Source: an uncultured Sphingomonadaceae bacterium
GTDB lineage: Bacteria; Pseudomonadota; Alphaproteobacteria; Sphingomonadales; Sphingomonadaceae
Length of the DNA stretch: 64,000 nt
Assembly (NCBI GenBank): GCA_947504025.1
Contig: CANNFX010000001.1
Coordinates: 248,001 to 312,000 of the forward strand
Reading direction: 5' to 3'
Shown here: positions 1 through 7,842 of the stretch, piece after piece
Layout of the letters: every line of letters starts with the position of its first letter
How positions within the stretch are numbered: the first letter of the stretch is position 1
Notes under the pieces: generated by a model
Told to the model about the DNA's origin: nothing
The model's database searches: none
The model's input: the letters and a program-made list of their open reading frames with translations, nothing else
Made by a program: the position numbers and the translations under genes

Positions 1-591
1 CGCCGCCATCGTGCCGAGATTGATAATGTGCCGCATCGGCAGCAGGATCGGCGCACCAGACATCTTGCCTGCCAATTTCAGGAAAGCGATTACCGAGCCG
101 GAGAAGGTGATTGCACCTATCGCCACGCCCAACGCCATTTCTATCCGGCTGACGGGGCCGATAACCATGGAACCTTCGATACCGGGCACGAGCAAGTCGA
201 AGGCACCGGGATTCATAAAGGCGGCCCAACCCACCAGTACAGCGGCAAGGCCGACGAGCGAGTGGAACGCAGCAACCAACTGCGGCATATCCGTCATTGC
301 GATGCGCTTGGCGATTACAAAACCTATGATACCGCCGATAGCGATAGCCCCTCCGATTTCGGGCAGCGAAGCGACGTCATGTGTGATGAGCGTCGTCACA
401 ACCGCGATCAGCATACCGATCATGCCGAAACGATTGCCCACACGGCTGCTCGACGGTGAAGACAGTCCTCGCAAAGCCAGGATGAAGAATACACCAGCGA
501 TCAGATAGGCCAGCGCGACCCAAGGATTTACCGCGTGAGCAACCTCTGCAGCGGCTACGACTTCAGCGGTTTCAGGAGCAAAAGCGACCAT
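1..591 (-). CDS. pntB: NAD(P) transhydrogenase subunit beta (N-terminal part, runs off the window)
   Basis: Membrane and NADP(H)-binding subunit of the proton-translocating transhydrogenase, which uses the proton gradient to reduce NADP+ with NADH. Translating the minus strand from the ATG at 591 gives 197 uninterrupted residues up to the window edge. They form a series of hydrophobic segments, including a motif reading HSLVGLAAVLVGWA and another reading ITFSGSVIAFLKL, as in the PntB membrane domain. The C-terminal NADP-binding domain lies outside the window. The ATG shares one base with the TGA of pntAb (TGATG), implying translational coupling. All plus-strand reading frames here are antisense to this gene. 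Confidence 0.93.
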   Translation of the reverse strand, partial: MVAFAPETAEVVAAAEVAHAVNPWVALAYLIAGVFFILALRGLSSPSSSRVGNRFGMIGMLIAVVTTLITHDVASLPEIGGAIAIGGIIGFVIAKRIAMTDMPQLVAAFHSLVGLAAVLVGWAAFMNPGAFDLLVPGIEGSMVIGPVSRIEMALGVAIGAITFSGSVIAFLKLAGKMSGAPILLPMRHIINLGTMAA

Positions 592-908
592 CAGCCCTTC
601 TCCCCGCTAGATTTCGCCGACGCCGCCGGTTTTTCTTTCTTCTTATACATCGCCAGCATTCGCGCGGTAACGGCAAAGCCGCCGAAGATATTCACGCTCG
701 CCAGCACAACGCCGATCAGGCCGAGCCACTTGGCAGCCGGATTACCCGCACCAGCCGCAGCTATCAGCGCACCAACAATAATGACCGAGGAGATCGCATT
801 GGTCACAGCCATTAAAGGTGTGTGCAATGCGGGAGTGACCGACCAGACAACATAATAACCCACAAAGCAGGCCAATACGAAGATCGACAGAATGCTGATA
901 AAATCCAC
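591..908 (-). CDS. pntAb: NAD(P) transhydrogenase subunit alpha, membrane part
   Basis: Small membrane subunit of the three-gene (Rhodospirillum-type) transhydrogenase. The 105-residue product has about three hydrophobic segments; the typical start VDFISILSIFVLACFVGYYV and the WSVTPALHTPLM motif are visible. I place the start at a GTG (908) because a GAGAGGG Shine-Dalgarno sequence sits 6 bases upstream and because family members begin here. An ATG at 944 in the same frame would add 12 residues without a ribosome site. It is coupled to pntB by a one-base stop/start overlap. Unusually, it is separated from pntAa by a fasciclin gene and a terminator, so it probably has its own promoter within 909-990. 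Confidence 0.92.
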   Translation of the reverse strand: MDFISILSIFVLACFVGYYVVWSVTPALHTPLMAVTNAISSVIIVGALIAAAGAGNPAAKWLGLIGVVLASVNIFGGFAVTARMLAMYKKKEKPAASAKSSGEKG

Positions 909-989
909 GGCGTTCCCTCTCATTATGTGCCTACTGTATTGCAAGGTCGCGGGGCCAAGTCGAGTGCCTTGGCGAATAGATCACCGTCA

Positions 990-1026
990 AAGAAAAGGCG
1001 CCCGAACCACATCGGTCCAGACGCCT
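990..1026 (-). terminator. Rho-independent terminator after the fasciclin gene
   Basis: On the minus strand a 13-pair stem (AGGCGTCTGGACC with GGTTCGGGCGCCT, three G-T pairs, loop GATGT) is followed directly by TTTTCT. It lies 24 bases after the stop of the fasciclin lipoprotein gene and 80 bases before pntAb, so it should cut transcription between pntAa/fasciclin and pntAb/pntB. Confidence 0.8.
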
Positions 1027-1049
1027 ATAAATCTTTGCGGTTTTGTCGC

Positions 1050-1619
1050 TTACATAGTGGGCAGAAGCACTCCGTCCAACACATGCATTACCCCGTTCGA
1101 CTGGCCAACATCAGCGCGGGTTACTGTGCCCATGCTGCCATTCTTGCCTATGATTACAACATTACCGCCTGACACTGTTGCAGTCAGCTGTTCGCCAGCA
1201 ATAGTGTTGATCATCGTTTTGCCGCCGCCTGCGGCAATCTTAGCCATAAGATCTTTGGCGCTCACTTCCCCGGCGACGACGTGATAATACAGTACTTTTT
1301 GAAGCGCTTGCTTGTTGGACGGCTGCAACAACATCTCCATCGATGCCGCTGGTACAGCCGAAAATGCATCATCCGTCGGTGCAAATACCGTGAACGGACC
1401 CGGGCTGCTCAAGGTACTCACAAGATCAGCTGCGGAAACCGCTTTTTCCATCATCGTATGAGCCGCGGAAATCTGCACATTCTCGGCGATAGTATTATTC
1501 TTGGACATCATCGGAACAGCCGCTGCTGGAACACCACTGGAGGGCACGACTGTTGAACAACCGCCCAACGCAAGGGCTACCGAAGCAGCGATGATCTTGA
1601 ATGAAACTGAATTCTTCAT
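1050..1619 (-). CDS. Fasciclin (FAS1) domain lipoprotein
   Basis: Predicted secreted lipoprotein of 189 residues. A signal peptide ends in the lipobox LALGGC (Cys21), followed by one FAS1 domain (about residues 50-187). The H1-type motif FTVFAPTDDAFSAVP and the H2-type end YYHVVAGE...GVMHVLDGVLLP are both clear. Bacterial FAS1 proteins are usually envelope or secreted adhesion-type proteins; the ligand is unknown. The start at 1619 has a GGAGA-like ribosome site. The gene sits on the same strand inside what is normally a continuous pntAa-pntAb-pntB operon, 69 bp after pntAa, and ends at its own terminator, so it looks like an insertion into that operon. Confidence 0.88.
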   Translation of the reverse strand: MKNSVSFKIIAASVALALGGCSTVVPSSGVPAAAVPMMSKNNTIAENVQISAAHTMMEKAVSAADLVSTLSSPGPFTVFAPTDDAFSAVPAASMEMLLQPSNKQALQKVLYYHVVAGEVSAKDLMAKIAAGGGKTMINTIAGEQLTATVSGGNVVIIGKNGSMGTVTRADVGQSNGVMHVLDGVLLPTM

Positions 1620-1688
1620 CTCGTTCTCTCCGTAAATTCTATTAGAAAAACGCGCGGTGCAGCCAAGTCAGCGCACAGCTAACGAAAT

Positions 1689-2810
1689 TCACCCGAGCAA
1701 CCGCTCGTTCACGACCTTGCCGCCCTGCGTCAACCGCACCGCATCACCGATTTCTTCATCCAGCTCCACCCTACCTGTTTCCTTGTCCCAAAAGGCACTG
1801 AGGAAGTTGAACAGGTTGCGGGAGAACAATGCGGAAGAGTCCGCGGCCAGATGACCGGCGGTGTTTGAATAACCAACAATCTTCACGCCGTGGCGTTCTA
1901 CGACTTCATCCGGTTTACTGCCTTCGACATTACCACCCTGAGCCACCGCGAGATCGAAGATCACGCTGCCCGGCTTCATGCTGGCAATTTGCGCATCAGT
2001 AATCAGAACAGGTGCAGCCCGGCCGGGGATCAGCGCGGTCGTGATCACGATATCCTGCTTGGAAATATGGCTCGATACGAGTTCAGCTTGCGCGGCCTTA
2101 TATTCATCGGACATTTCGGTGGCATAGCCGCCGCTGCCTTCGCCTTCGATACCCTCGACGCTTTCAACGAAGATCGCTTTTGCACCGAGTGACTGGATCT
2201 GTTCCTTTGTGGCAGAGCGCACATCAGTGGCCGAAACCTGCGCGCCCAGCCGCTTGGCCGTGGCAATCGCCTGAAGACCTGCAACGCCGACCCCCATGAT
2301 AAAAGCACGTGCAGCAGATACAGTGCCAGCCGCAGTCATCATCATCGGAAACGCGCGACCATAGATGTTAGCGGCAACCAGCACCGCTTTATACCCGGCA
2401 AGGTTGGACTGGCTGGAAAGCACGTCCATGCTTTGAGCGCGGGTAATACGCGGCATGAATTCCATCGACAGCGCTTCAAGACCTGCCTTGGCGTATACAT
2501 CCACGCGGTCTTTTTGCATGAATGGATCGAACGTCGCGGCAACCATTGCGCCTGCATTCGCGCCCTTGAGCAGCGAGACGTCCGGCGCTTGCACGCCCAG
2601 AATAATGTCTGCGCCTTCCACTACCTTGTCAGCCGAGCCTATTTCAGCGCCCGCGCCTTTGTAATCGGCATCGGCAATCGACGCAGCTTCTCCGGCGCCT
2701 TTCTCTACGGCAAGCGTAGCTCCCAGCGCAGCGAATTTCTTTACCGTTTCAGGCGTGATCGCAACGCGGCTTTCGCCAGCGGCTCGTTCCTTCAGGATCG
2801 CTATACGCAC
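1689..2810 (-). CDS. pntAa: NAD(P) transhydrogenase subunit alpha, soluble NAD(H)-binding part
   Basis: The 373-residue soluble subunit that binds NAD(H) in proton-translocating transhydrogenase. It belongs to the alanine dehydrogenase/PNT family; visible motifs are the N-terminal RIAILKERAAGESRVAITPE, the nucleotide-binding GVGVAGLQAIATAKRLGA and the loop DVRSATKEQIQSLGA. The likely start is GTG (2810), which matches family N-termini. In-frame TTG codons at 2819 and 2831 are alternatives, and none has a strong ribosome site. The gene begins 11 bases after the stop of the small oxidase subunit gene, so coupling to it is likely. Here pntAb does not follow directly: a fasciclin gene intervenes. 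Confidence 0.93.
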   Translation of the reverse strand: MRIAILKERAAGESRVAITPETVKKFAALGATLAVEKGAGEAASIADADYKGAGAEIGSADKVVEGADIILGVQAPDVSLLKGANAGAMVAATFDPFMQKDRVDVYAKAGLEALSMEFMPRITRAQSMDVLSSQSNLAGYKAVLVAANIYGRAFPMMMTAAGTVSAARAFIMGVGVAGLQAIATAKRLGAQVSATDVRSATKEQIQSLGAKAIFVESVEGIEGEGSGGYATEMSDEYKAAQAELVSSHISKQDIVITTALIPGRAAPVLITDAQIASMKPGSVIFDLAVAQGGNVEGSKPDEVVERHGVKIVGYSNTAGHLAADSSALFSRNLFNFLSAFWDKETGRVELDEEIGDAVRLTQGGKVVNERLLG

Positions 2811-2820
2811 GCCCGGCAAA

Positions 2821-2940
2821 TCAATCAGCAATCAGCAGGACGACAACGAATGTGATAACCGCGACGAGCGGTACCGACCATTTCAGCGTGTCGATGAACG
2901 AGCTGTACGTTTTTTCGGCCGACTTGAGATCCTGAGCCAT
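2821..2940 (-). CDS. aa3-type cytochrome c oxidase subunit IV-like small membrane protein
   Basis: A 39-residue reading frame, ATG at 2940 and TGA at 2821. The product begins MAQDLKSAEKTYSSFIDTLK, continues with W-S-V-P and one hydrophobic helix, and ends in LLIAD. This is the pattern of the bacterial aa3 oxidase subunit IV family (PF07835): a short amphipathic N-terminus, a tyrosine/serine-rich turn and a single membrane span. In sphingomonads and relatives this gene is often found immediately before pntAa, as here, rather than with the other oxidase genes. Its role is probably structural in the terminal oxidase. The family call is from recognition, not a search. Confidence 0.75.
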   Translation of the reverse strand: MAQDLKSAEKTYSSFIDTLKWSVPLVAVITFVVVLLIAD

Positions 2941-3001
2941 ATAAATTGTCCCTCCAAACTTTCCAATTGTCCGTTGCTTGCCTTCTATAGGCGCCCTGCC
3001 T

Positions 3002-3023
3002 GATGCTCAACCCCGATGCTCAA
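3002..3023. repeat. Direct repeat GATGCTCAA x2 (13-bp period)
   Basis: The nonamer GATGCTCAA occurs at 3002-3010 and again at 3015-3023, separated by CCCC, in the divergent region between the oxidase subunit IV gene and the sigma-54-type regulator. It could be a regulator binding site or chance. Confidence 0.35.
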
Positions 3024-3114
3024 GACTTCCTGACAGGTTTAATAGGACATTTACACGTTCGCGCTATCGCAGCTGTCGTACCGTAATGGGACGGTTGGGG
3101 AGTACGCGGCACAG

Positions 3115-4533
3115 ATGTCTGAGCCTGAAGAACGCCTGTTGATGCTGATCGATGATGAGCCGGCCCAAAGCCGACTTATCACGGCGCTCGCTGCGCGTGA
3201 GGGCTGGCGGACGCTGGTTGTGCAGGATGCAGAGACTGCGATCGCAACACTTGGCACCCGTCAAGGCATGCAATGTGCAGCAATCATTCTCGACCAATGG
3301 GTGCCAGGCGATGATGCTTGCACGCTGATCGCTGAACTCAAGACCCGCCGCCCTGCCATGCCAATCCTGATGCTGACCACTAGCGCCAGCCCGATGCTGG
3401 CCGTGGATGCTATGCGCGCAGGGGCGACTGATTACCTGGTCAAGCCTGTAGCACCTGATCGCTTGATGCAGGCGTTGCGCAGTTCAACAAAGCGGGAGGC
3501 GCCGAAGGACGAACTTCAACCGCTGACCGAGAAAATGCCTGCCGTCCTCGATTTCGACGCGATGATCGGCAATGCGCCGACCTTCCGCGCCGCCCTCGCC
3601 CGTGCTGCCAAGGCTGCTCGCGGCCATGGAACCGTGTTGATCGAAGGCGAAACCGGCACTGGCAAGGAAATGCTGGTTCGCGCCATGCATGCCGCCAGCC
3701 CGCGTTCGAAGACATCGCTACGGATCGTCAATATATCGGGTGTGCAAGGAAGTTCGGTCGAATCGGTTCTATTTGGCCATGAAAAGGGCGCCTTCCCAGG
3801 TGCTTTTGATCGCCAGATTGGCGCCATCCAACATTGTGATGGGGGCACTCTGGTGCTCGACGAGGTGGATCGCCTGACTGCTGACGTTCAAGAACGCTTG
3901 GTCGAAGCCGTTACCGAAGGCATGGTTCGCCCCATTGGCGCCGCCCACAGTTTCCGCGTCGATGTACGCATAATTGCCGCCAGCAACCTTCCGCTCGGCG
4001 ACCTCGCCGAAGCAGGCCATTTCCGCAAAGATTTGCTTGATGCAATATCCGGCAACACAATCATGTTGCCACCCTTACGCGAACGCCAGGGCGACATCCC
4101 TGCCCTCGCCCGCCATTTTCTCGCCCGCATCGGCGACCAACCCGGCCTGCGCCCGCTGTCCATTACCGATAGCGCATTGTCACTGCTCGCAGCATTCGAT
4201 TGGCCCGGCAATGTTCGCCAATTGCAGGCCGTATTATTCCGTGCCGCCGTGTTCTGCGACGGCGACGCGCTGACCGCACAAGACTTCCCTCAGCTTTCCG
4301 AGCTGATCGGCGAATTCGAGGACACGCTAGACCCTCATCACGAAGGTGTCGGCGTTATGCTCTACACTGAAGATGGCAATCTGCGCCCGCTAAGCGAAAT
4401 CGAAGCCGACGTAATCCGTCTCGCTATTGGCCATTACCGCGGCCGCATGACAGAAGTTGCACGCCGTCTGGGCATTGGGCGTTCGACGCTCTATCGGAAG
4501 CTCAGTGATCTGGGCATCGACAACGCAGCCTGA
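3115..4533 (+). CDS. NtrC-family response regulator with receiver, AAA+ and Fis-type HTH domains; altered GAFTGA loop
   Basis: A 472-residue transcription regulator of NtrC architecture. The receiver domain is about residues 8-120 (phosphoacceptor Asp about 60 in ILDQWVPGDDA; Lys in YLVKPV). The AAA+ domain is about 145-375, with Walker A GETGTGKE near 177, Walker B GGTLVLDEVDRL and an arginine-finger region before LPPLRERQGDIP. A Fis-type helix-turn-helix ends the protein (MTEVARRLGIGRSTLYRKL). The sigma-54 contact loop, normally GAFTGA, reads GAFPGA (near 225): the threonine usually needed to contact sigma-54 is replaced. It may therefore act on another sigma factor or be an anti-activator. 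No partner kinase gene is adjacent. An SDR gene follows 19 bp later. Confidence 0.9.
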   Translation: MSEPEERLLMLIDDEPAQSRLITALAAREGWRTLVVQDAETAIATLGTRQGMQCAAIILDQWVPGDDACTLIAELKTRRPAMPILMLTTSASPMLAVDAMRAGATDYLVKPVAPDRLMQALRSSTKREAPKDELQPLTEKMPAVLDFDAMIGNAPTFRAALARAAKAARGHGTVLIEGETGTGKEMLVRAMHAASPRSKTSLRIVNISGVQGSSVESVLFGHEKGAFPGAFDRQIGAIQHCDGGTLVLDEVDRLTADVQERLVEAVTEGMVRPIGAAHSFRVDVRIIAASNLPLGDLAEAGHFRKDLLDAISGNTIMLPPLRERQGDIPALARHFLARIGDQPGLRPLSITDSALSLLAAFDWPGNVRQLQAVLFRAAVFCDGDALTAQDFPQLSELIGEFEDTLDPHHEGVGVMLYTEDGNLRPLSEIEADVIRLAIGHYRGRMTEVARRLGIGRSTLYRKLSDLGIDNAA

Positions 4534-4552
4534 TCGCATTAGCGCAGGCGGT

Positions 4553-5320
4553 ATGAAAACACCTCCATTCTCTGACATTTCGGGCAAGGTCGCACTGGTA
4601 ACAGGCGCAGCATCGGGCATTGGCGCGGGCGTTGCCCGCTGGCTTGACGGGCAAGGCATAGGCAAGCTTGTGTTGATCGATCTCGACGGCGAAGGGCTGG
4701 AGGCTTTAGACCTGAACTGCCAGACGCAGCACCACATCGGAAGTGTCGCCGAAGAAGCGTTATGGACCAAGGTTGAGGCCGATTTGGATGATCTCGACTA
4801 TTGCGTTGTGAATGCAGGCATCAGCGGAAGCGGAGAAATAGCCGATTTGTCGCTGGAAGAATGGCGCCGCGTTACGTCTGTAAATCTGGACGGGGCGTTC
4901 CTGACACTGGGCGCAGGCATCCGCGCTATGAAGAAATCAGGTGGCGGCAGCGCTGTTGTGGTGGCCTCGATTACCGGCATCAAACCCGTCCCTGGAATCG
5001 GTCCTTACGGCGTCGCCAAAGCTGGCGTGGCACACATGGCGCGCATCGCCGCAGCTGAAAATGCCGCACATGGCATCCGCGTAAACGCCGTCGCCCCAGG
5101 CGGTGTAGACACCGCTATCTGGGAAAGCGGCGAGCAATTCCGCGAAGCCGTGGCCGCACATGGCCGCGAAGCCGCGCTCAAAGGGATGGCCGCCACCACA
5201 CCGCGCGGGCAATTCGCGACGCCAGACGAGTTGGCCGGCGAAATCGGCTTCTTGCTAAGCGATATGGCAGCAAATATCACCGGGACTGTGTTGGTGACGG
5301 ACGGCGGGTTTTCGTTTTAG
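4553..5320 (+). CDS. Short-chain dehydrogenase/reductase (SDR)
   Basis: A 255-residue classical SDR: nucleotide-binding TGAASGIG near residue 17, NAG motif in CVVNAGIS, catalytic Ser in VVVASITGIK and the Tyr/Lys pair in YGVAKAG, ending in GTVLVTDGGFSF. The substrate cannot be told from sequence; it is probably NAD(P)-dependent oxidation of an alcohol or 3-hydroxyacyl group. I start at the ATG at 4553, after the upstream regulator's stop; an upstream in-frame ATG (4457) would overlap the regulator. The last about 75 bases of this gene have a decayed second copy at 5948-6018. Confidence 0.9.
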   Translation: MKTPPFSDISGKVALVTGAASGIGAGVARWLDGQGIGKLVLIDLDGEGLEALDLNCQTQHHIGSVAEEALWTKVEADLDDLDYCVVNAGISGSGEIADLSLEEWRRVTSVNLDGAFLTLGAGIRAMKKSGGGSAVVVASITGIKPVPGIGPYGVAKAGVAHMARIAAAENAAHGIRVNAVAPGGVDTAIWESGEQFREAVAAHGREAALKGMAATTPRGQFATPDELAGEIGFLLSDMAANITGTVLVTDGGFSF

Positions 5321-5330
5321 AGACAGTTTT

Positions 5331-5815
5331 TCAGTCGTCGTTCGCCCCTACAAACAAAGCGATCAACGCAATCAAAGCCGCATAGCGGAAGGCCGAGTCT
5401 AACGCGACATCACGCAGCACTTCGGAGCGCCAAAGTTCGAACCACGTCTCGGCGATCACAATCCATCCAGCGAACAGCATAAAGACTGCGACACCACAGC
5501 CGGTCAGCGCCCATTTTTTGCTGGCCGAGAACGCCGCTGGATCACCGGCTCTGGCCGTCCACATTTGCCAGGCTCCAACAAAGCAAAGCACGCCGCAAGC
5601 AGCTTAAAACCAACAATGAATAGTGCCCCGGCGAGAACTATCGCCGGATTGGTGGTCGCTCGCCAGCTCTCTGCACCGGCATCGAATGTTGCCATCGAAG
5701 TTGTTGCCGCAATTGCCCCGGTCGTTCCGGCCCAATCGGTCACATTATTTATCAGGCCAAACAACGCCCAAAATGCAACCCCAAGCACCAAAGCGATTTT
5801 CAGAATTCTCAACAT
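5331..5815 (-). pseudogene. DUF2165 small membrane protein gene, disrupted by one frameshift
   Basis: Two overlapping minus-strand frames together give a complete DUF2165-type protein of about 161 residues with four hydrophobic segments. The first part starts at 5815 (MLRILKIALVLGVAFWALFG...) and runs to ...FIVGFKLLAA. The second part continues from about 5591 as VLCFVGAWQMWTARAG... to ...LIALFVGANDD at 5331. One missing base near 5591/5592 (between GCGGC and GTGCTT) explains the break: adding one base restores the family-like stretch FKLLAAVLCFVGAW. This could be a true pseudogene or a sequence error. It lies inside the duplication-scarred region between the SDR gene and folP. Confidence 0.8.
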
Positions 5816-5894
5816 GAAGAGCCCCCTCTCGCCAAGGCAAGACTACGACCGTTCTATATTTGAGTCTAATCTGCCGTCATCTAGCTATAGCCAG

Positions 5895-6018
5895 CCAGCG
5901 TCGCATCCCTTAGCCAACGCACAGTTCCGCGCCTAAACGGTGGCGGTCAAATCGGCCTCTGACTGAGCGATATGGTGACAAATATACCAGGACGGTTTGG
6001 TGAGGGACGGCGGGTTTT
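5895..6018. repeat. Scar of a tandem duplication: decayed folP 3' end joined to decayed SDR 3' end
   Basis: Bases 5895-5947 match 6761-6815 inside the end of folP (for example CGCATCCCTTAGCC and TTCCGCGC in register), and bases 5948-6018 match 5240-5312 at the end of the SDR gene (AAATCGGC, GCGATATGG, CAAATAT and GGACGGCGGGTTTT in register). Each is roughly 75-80% identical by eye, with small indels. The join falls where the parent sequences share CGGCGA-A/C-ATCG, a microhomology. The order SDR end, X, folP end, SDR end, Y, folP is what a tandem duplication of the interval 5240-6815 would leave. Neither fragment is coding now. Confidence 0.8.
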
Positions 6019-6047
6019 TGAACCTTCCGTCACCTCCCCCTTAATTA

Positions 6048-6647
6048 CTAGTCGAAGCCGTCTGCGTTTCTTCGATTAGAATAATAGAGCTGCCTCCACT
6101 TCGGATGAGCGTCCAAGAATCTGTGCTCAGCATCGACCATCAACTTTGTGCCACCCCCGCCACCGATCAGATCAAGAATCATAGGCAGGATGTTATCCAG
6201 AATCTCAAGCAATGGATTAATAATTCTATCTAAAATTCCACCCAGAAATTTAGGGAATAAGTCGACAATTTGCTGAATGAGTTTCTTGATAAGCTCTAGA
6301 ATTGGAGCGATCTTATCTAGGAAACCAAGCGTTGACCTCTTTGCGAAGAGTGAAGTTGAAGAGCGCAGTAGGCTAATCGAACTTGAGTTTCCTATATGCC
6401 GTTCAACCAGTGAACGAGTCTCGGGCTCTGCATCTTCGTAACCTCGCTTGAGTTCACGACTTATGTTTGCGAAAACATTGTTCACTGCTTCCATTTGTAG
6501 TCTGACGTAATCTGTTTCAGGTCTATTATCTTCTTCAAAATATGAAACGAACGATTCTGTATATGATTTCGAAAATTTCGAAATTTCTGATACGAAGACC
6601 TCGAATTTTTCACTAGAATCTTCTGTGTTTTTGATTTCCTCTGCCAT
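6048..6647 (-). CDS. AT-rich orphan protein with amphipathic/hydrophobic C-terminal half
   Basis: I do not recognise this gene. It encodes 199 residues from an ATG at 6647 with a perfect GGAGGT ribosome site 6 bases upstream; the ATG at 6677 lacks one. The N-terminal half is acidic, charged and helical (EEIKNTEDSSEKFEVFVSE). Residues of about 110-170 form repeating leucine/isoleucine-rich amphipathic segments (FLDKIAPILELIKKLIQQIV, then GILDRIINPLLEILDNILPM) ending in GGGGG. The tail is polar with several Trp/Tyr/Arg residues. Base composition is clearly lower in GC than the neighbours and codon use differs, suggesting transfer. It occupies the second unit of the 5.2-6.8 kb duplication. Membrane association is possible but unproven. 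Confidence 0.8.
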   Translation of the reverse strand: MAEEIKNTEDSSEKFEVFVSEISKFSKSYTESFVSYFEEDNRPETDYVRLQMEAVNNVFANISRELKRGYEDAEPETRSLVERHIGNSSSISLLRSSTSLFAKRSTLGFLDKIAPILELIKKLIQQIVDLFPKFLGGILDRIINPLLEILDNILPMILDLIGGGGGTKLMVDAEHRFLDAHPKWRQLYYSNRRNADGFD

Positions 6648-6691
6648 TTTGCGACCTCCATTATAGAAGTTTAGCAAAGTGCACCAACCGG

Positions 6692-6720
6692 TTAGTAGTG
6701 TCGAGTCTTTTTACTACTAA
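6692..6720. promoter_or_regulatory. Inverted repeat upstream of the AT-rich orphan gene
   Basis: TTAGTAG (6692-6698) and CTACTAA (6714-6720) are perfect 7-bp inverted arms 15 bases apart, 45-73 bases upstream of the orphan's start. Part of it (TTAGTAG, two mismatches, TCGAGT, then a T run) recurs at 18366-18387 upstream of another AT-rich small gene. It could be a promoter-linked operator or an RNA hairpin. Confidence 0.45.
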
Positions 6721-6733
6721 GCATATGCGATTA

Positions 6734-7842
6734 TTAGAAAACCATCTCACTAAAGTCCGTCAGCGCCGCATCCCTTAGCCCGCGCCACACGTTCCGCGCT
6801 TGCACCGTCGCGGCGACATCGTGCACGCGGATCATCTGAACGCCGGCGTTCATGCCCGCCACTGCCAATGCAAGCGAGCCGCCAAGACGATCCTCTGCGG
6901 GCGCTTCGTTCGACAGGGCACCAATCATGCGTTTGCGACTTGCACCGAGTAGCAACGGTTGCCCCAGTGCATGGAATAGCGGCAATGCGTTCAACAACGC
7001 CAGATTGTCAGCCAGAGATTTCCCGAAGCCAATGCCGACGTCGAGCAAGATATTCTCGCGCGCGATACCGGCTGCAATGGCGGCGTCGCGGCGCGCCTTT
7101 AGCCAGTCGAACACGTCCAGAACCACATTGGTATAGGCGCCATCAGCGTGGAGCGCTTCGCCCTCACCTGGTGCATGCATCAGCACCACTGGCACACCGG
7201 CGCGTGCGACGATTTCCAGACTGCGCGGATCATGGCGCAGCGCGGACACATCGTTGATCATATGCGCACCAGCATCCAGCGCGGCTTCCATCACTGCAGG
7301 ACGGCGTGTATCGATGCTGATTGCCGCGCCCATATTAGCGCAATATTCAGTTGCAGGTTTGACCCGCTCGATCTCGTCACCTTCCCATACTGCAGCCGCA
7401 CCGGGCCGCGTGCTTTCGCCGCCAATATCGACCAACGCCGCGCCTGCTTCGAGCATTGCGGCAGCGTGGGTTTGGCCCACTTCGGGATCATCAAGAAAAG
7501 CGCCGCCGTCCGAGAAACTATCGGGCGTTACGTTGAGAATGCCCATTATTTGCGGCTGATCGAGCCGAACCGTCCGCTCGCCCAGTTGTAGCGGTGGGTG
7601 GGCAAAGCCTAGAGCTGCCCATTGGCGCTCACCCTCGGCTGCAACATCGTCTGGTTGCCGTGCAAGAGCGTCGGCGATGCTGGATGGTGACACCACCTCA
7701 CGCTGGATCACCGCGCCATCGCGGCGCGAAATTACGGCAAAGCGGCTAGCATAGACCATCCCGCCAGCCAGCCGGATAGCCTCACCCTCGTCGCTTTGCG
7801 GATTAGGGGCGAAACCAATCGGGCGGATATAGATTTGGTCCA

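Noticed and set aside
11..508. Plus-strand open frames across the first 590 bases
   Set aside because: They are antisense to pntB, which runs in frame on the minus strand with clear membrane-protein sequence and a coupled start.
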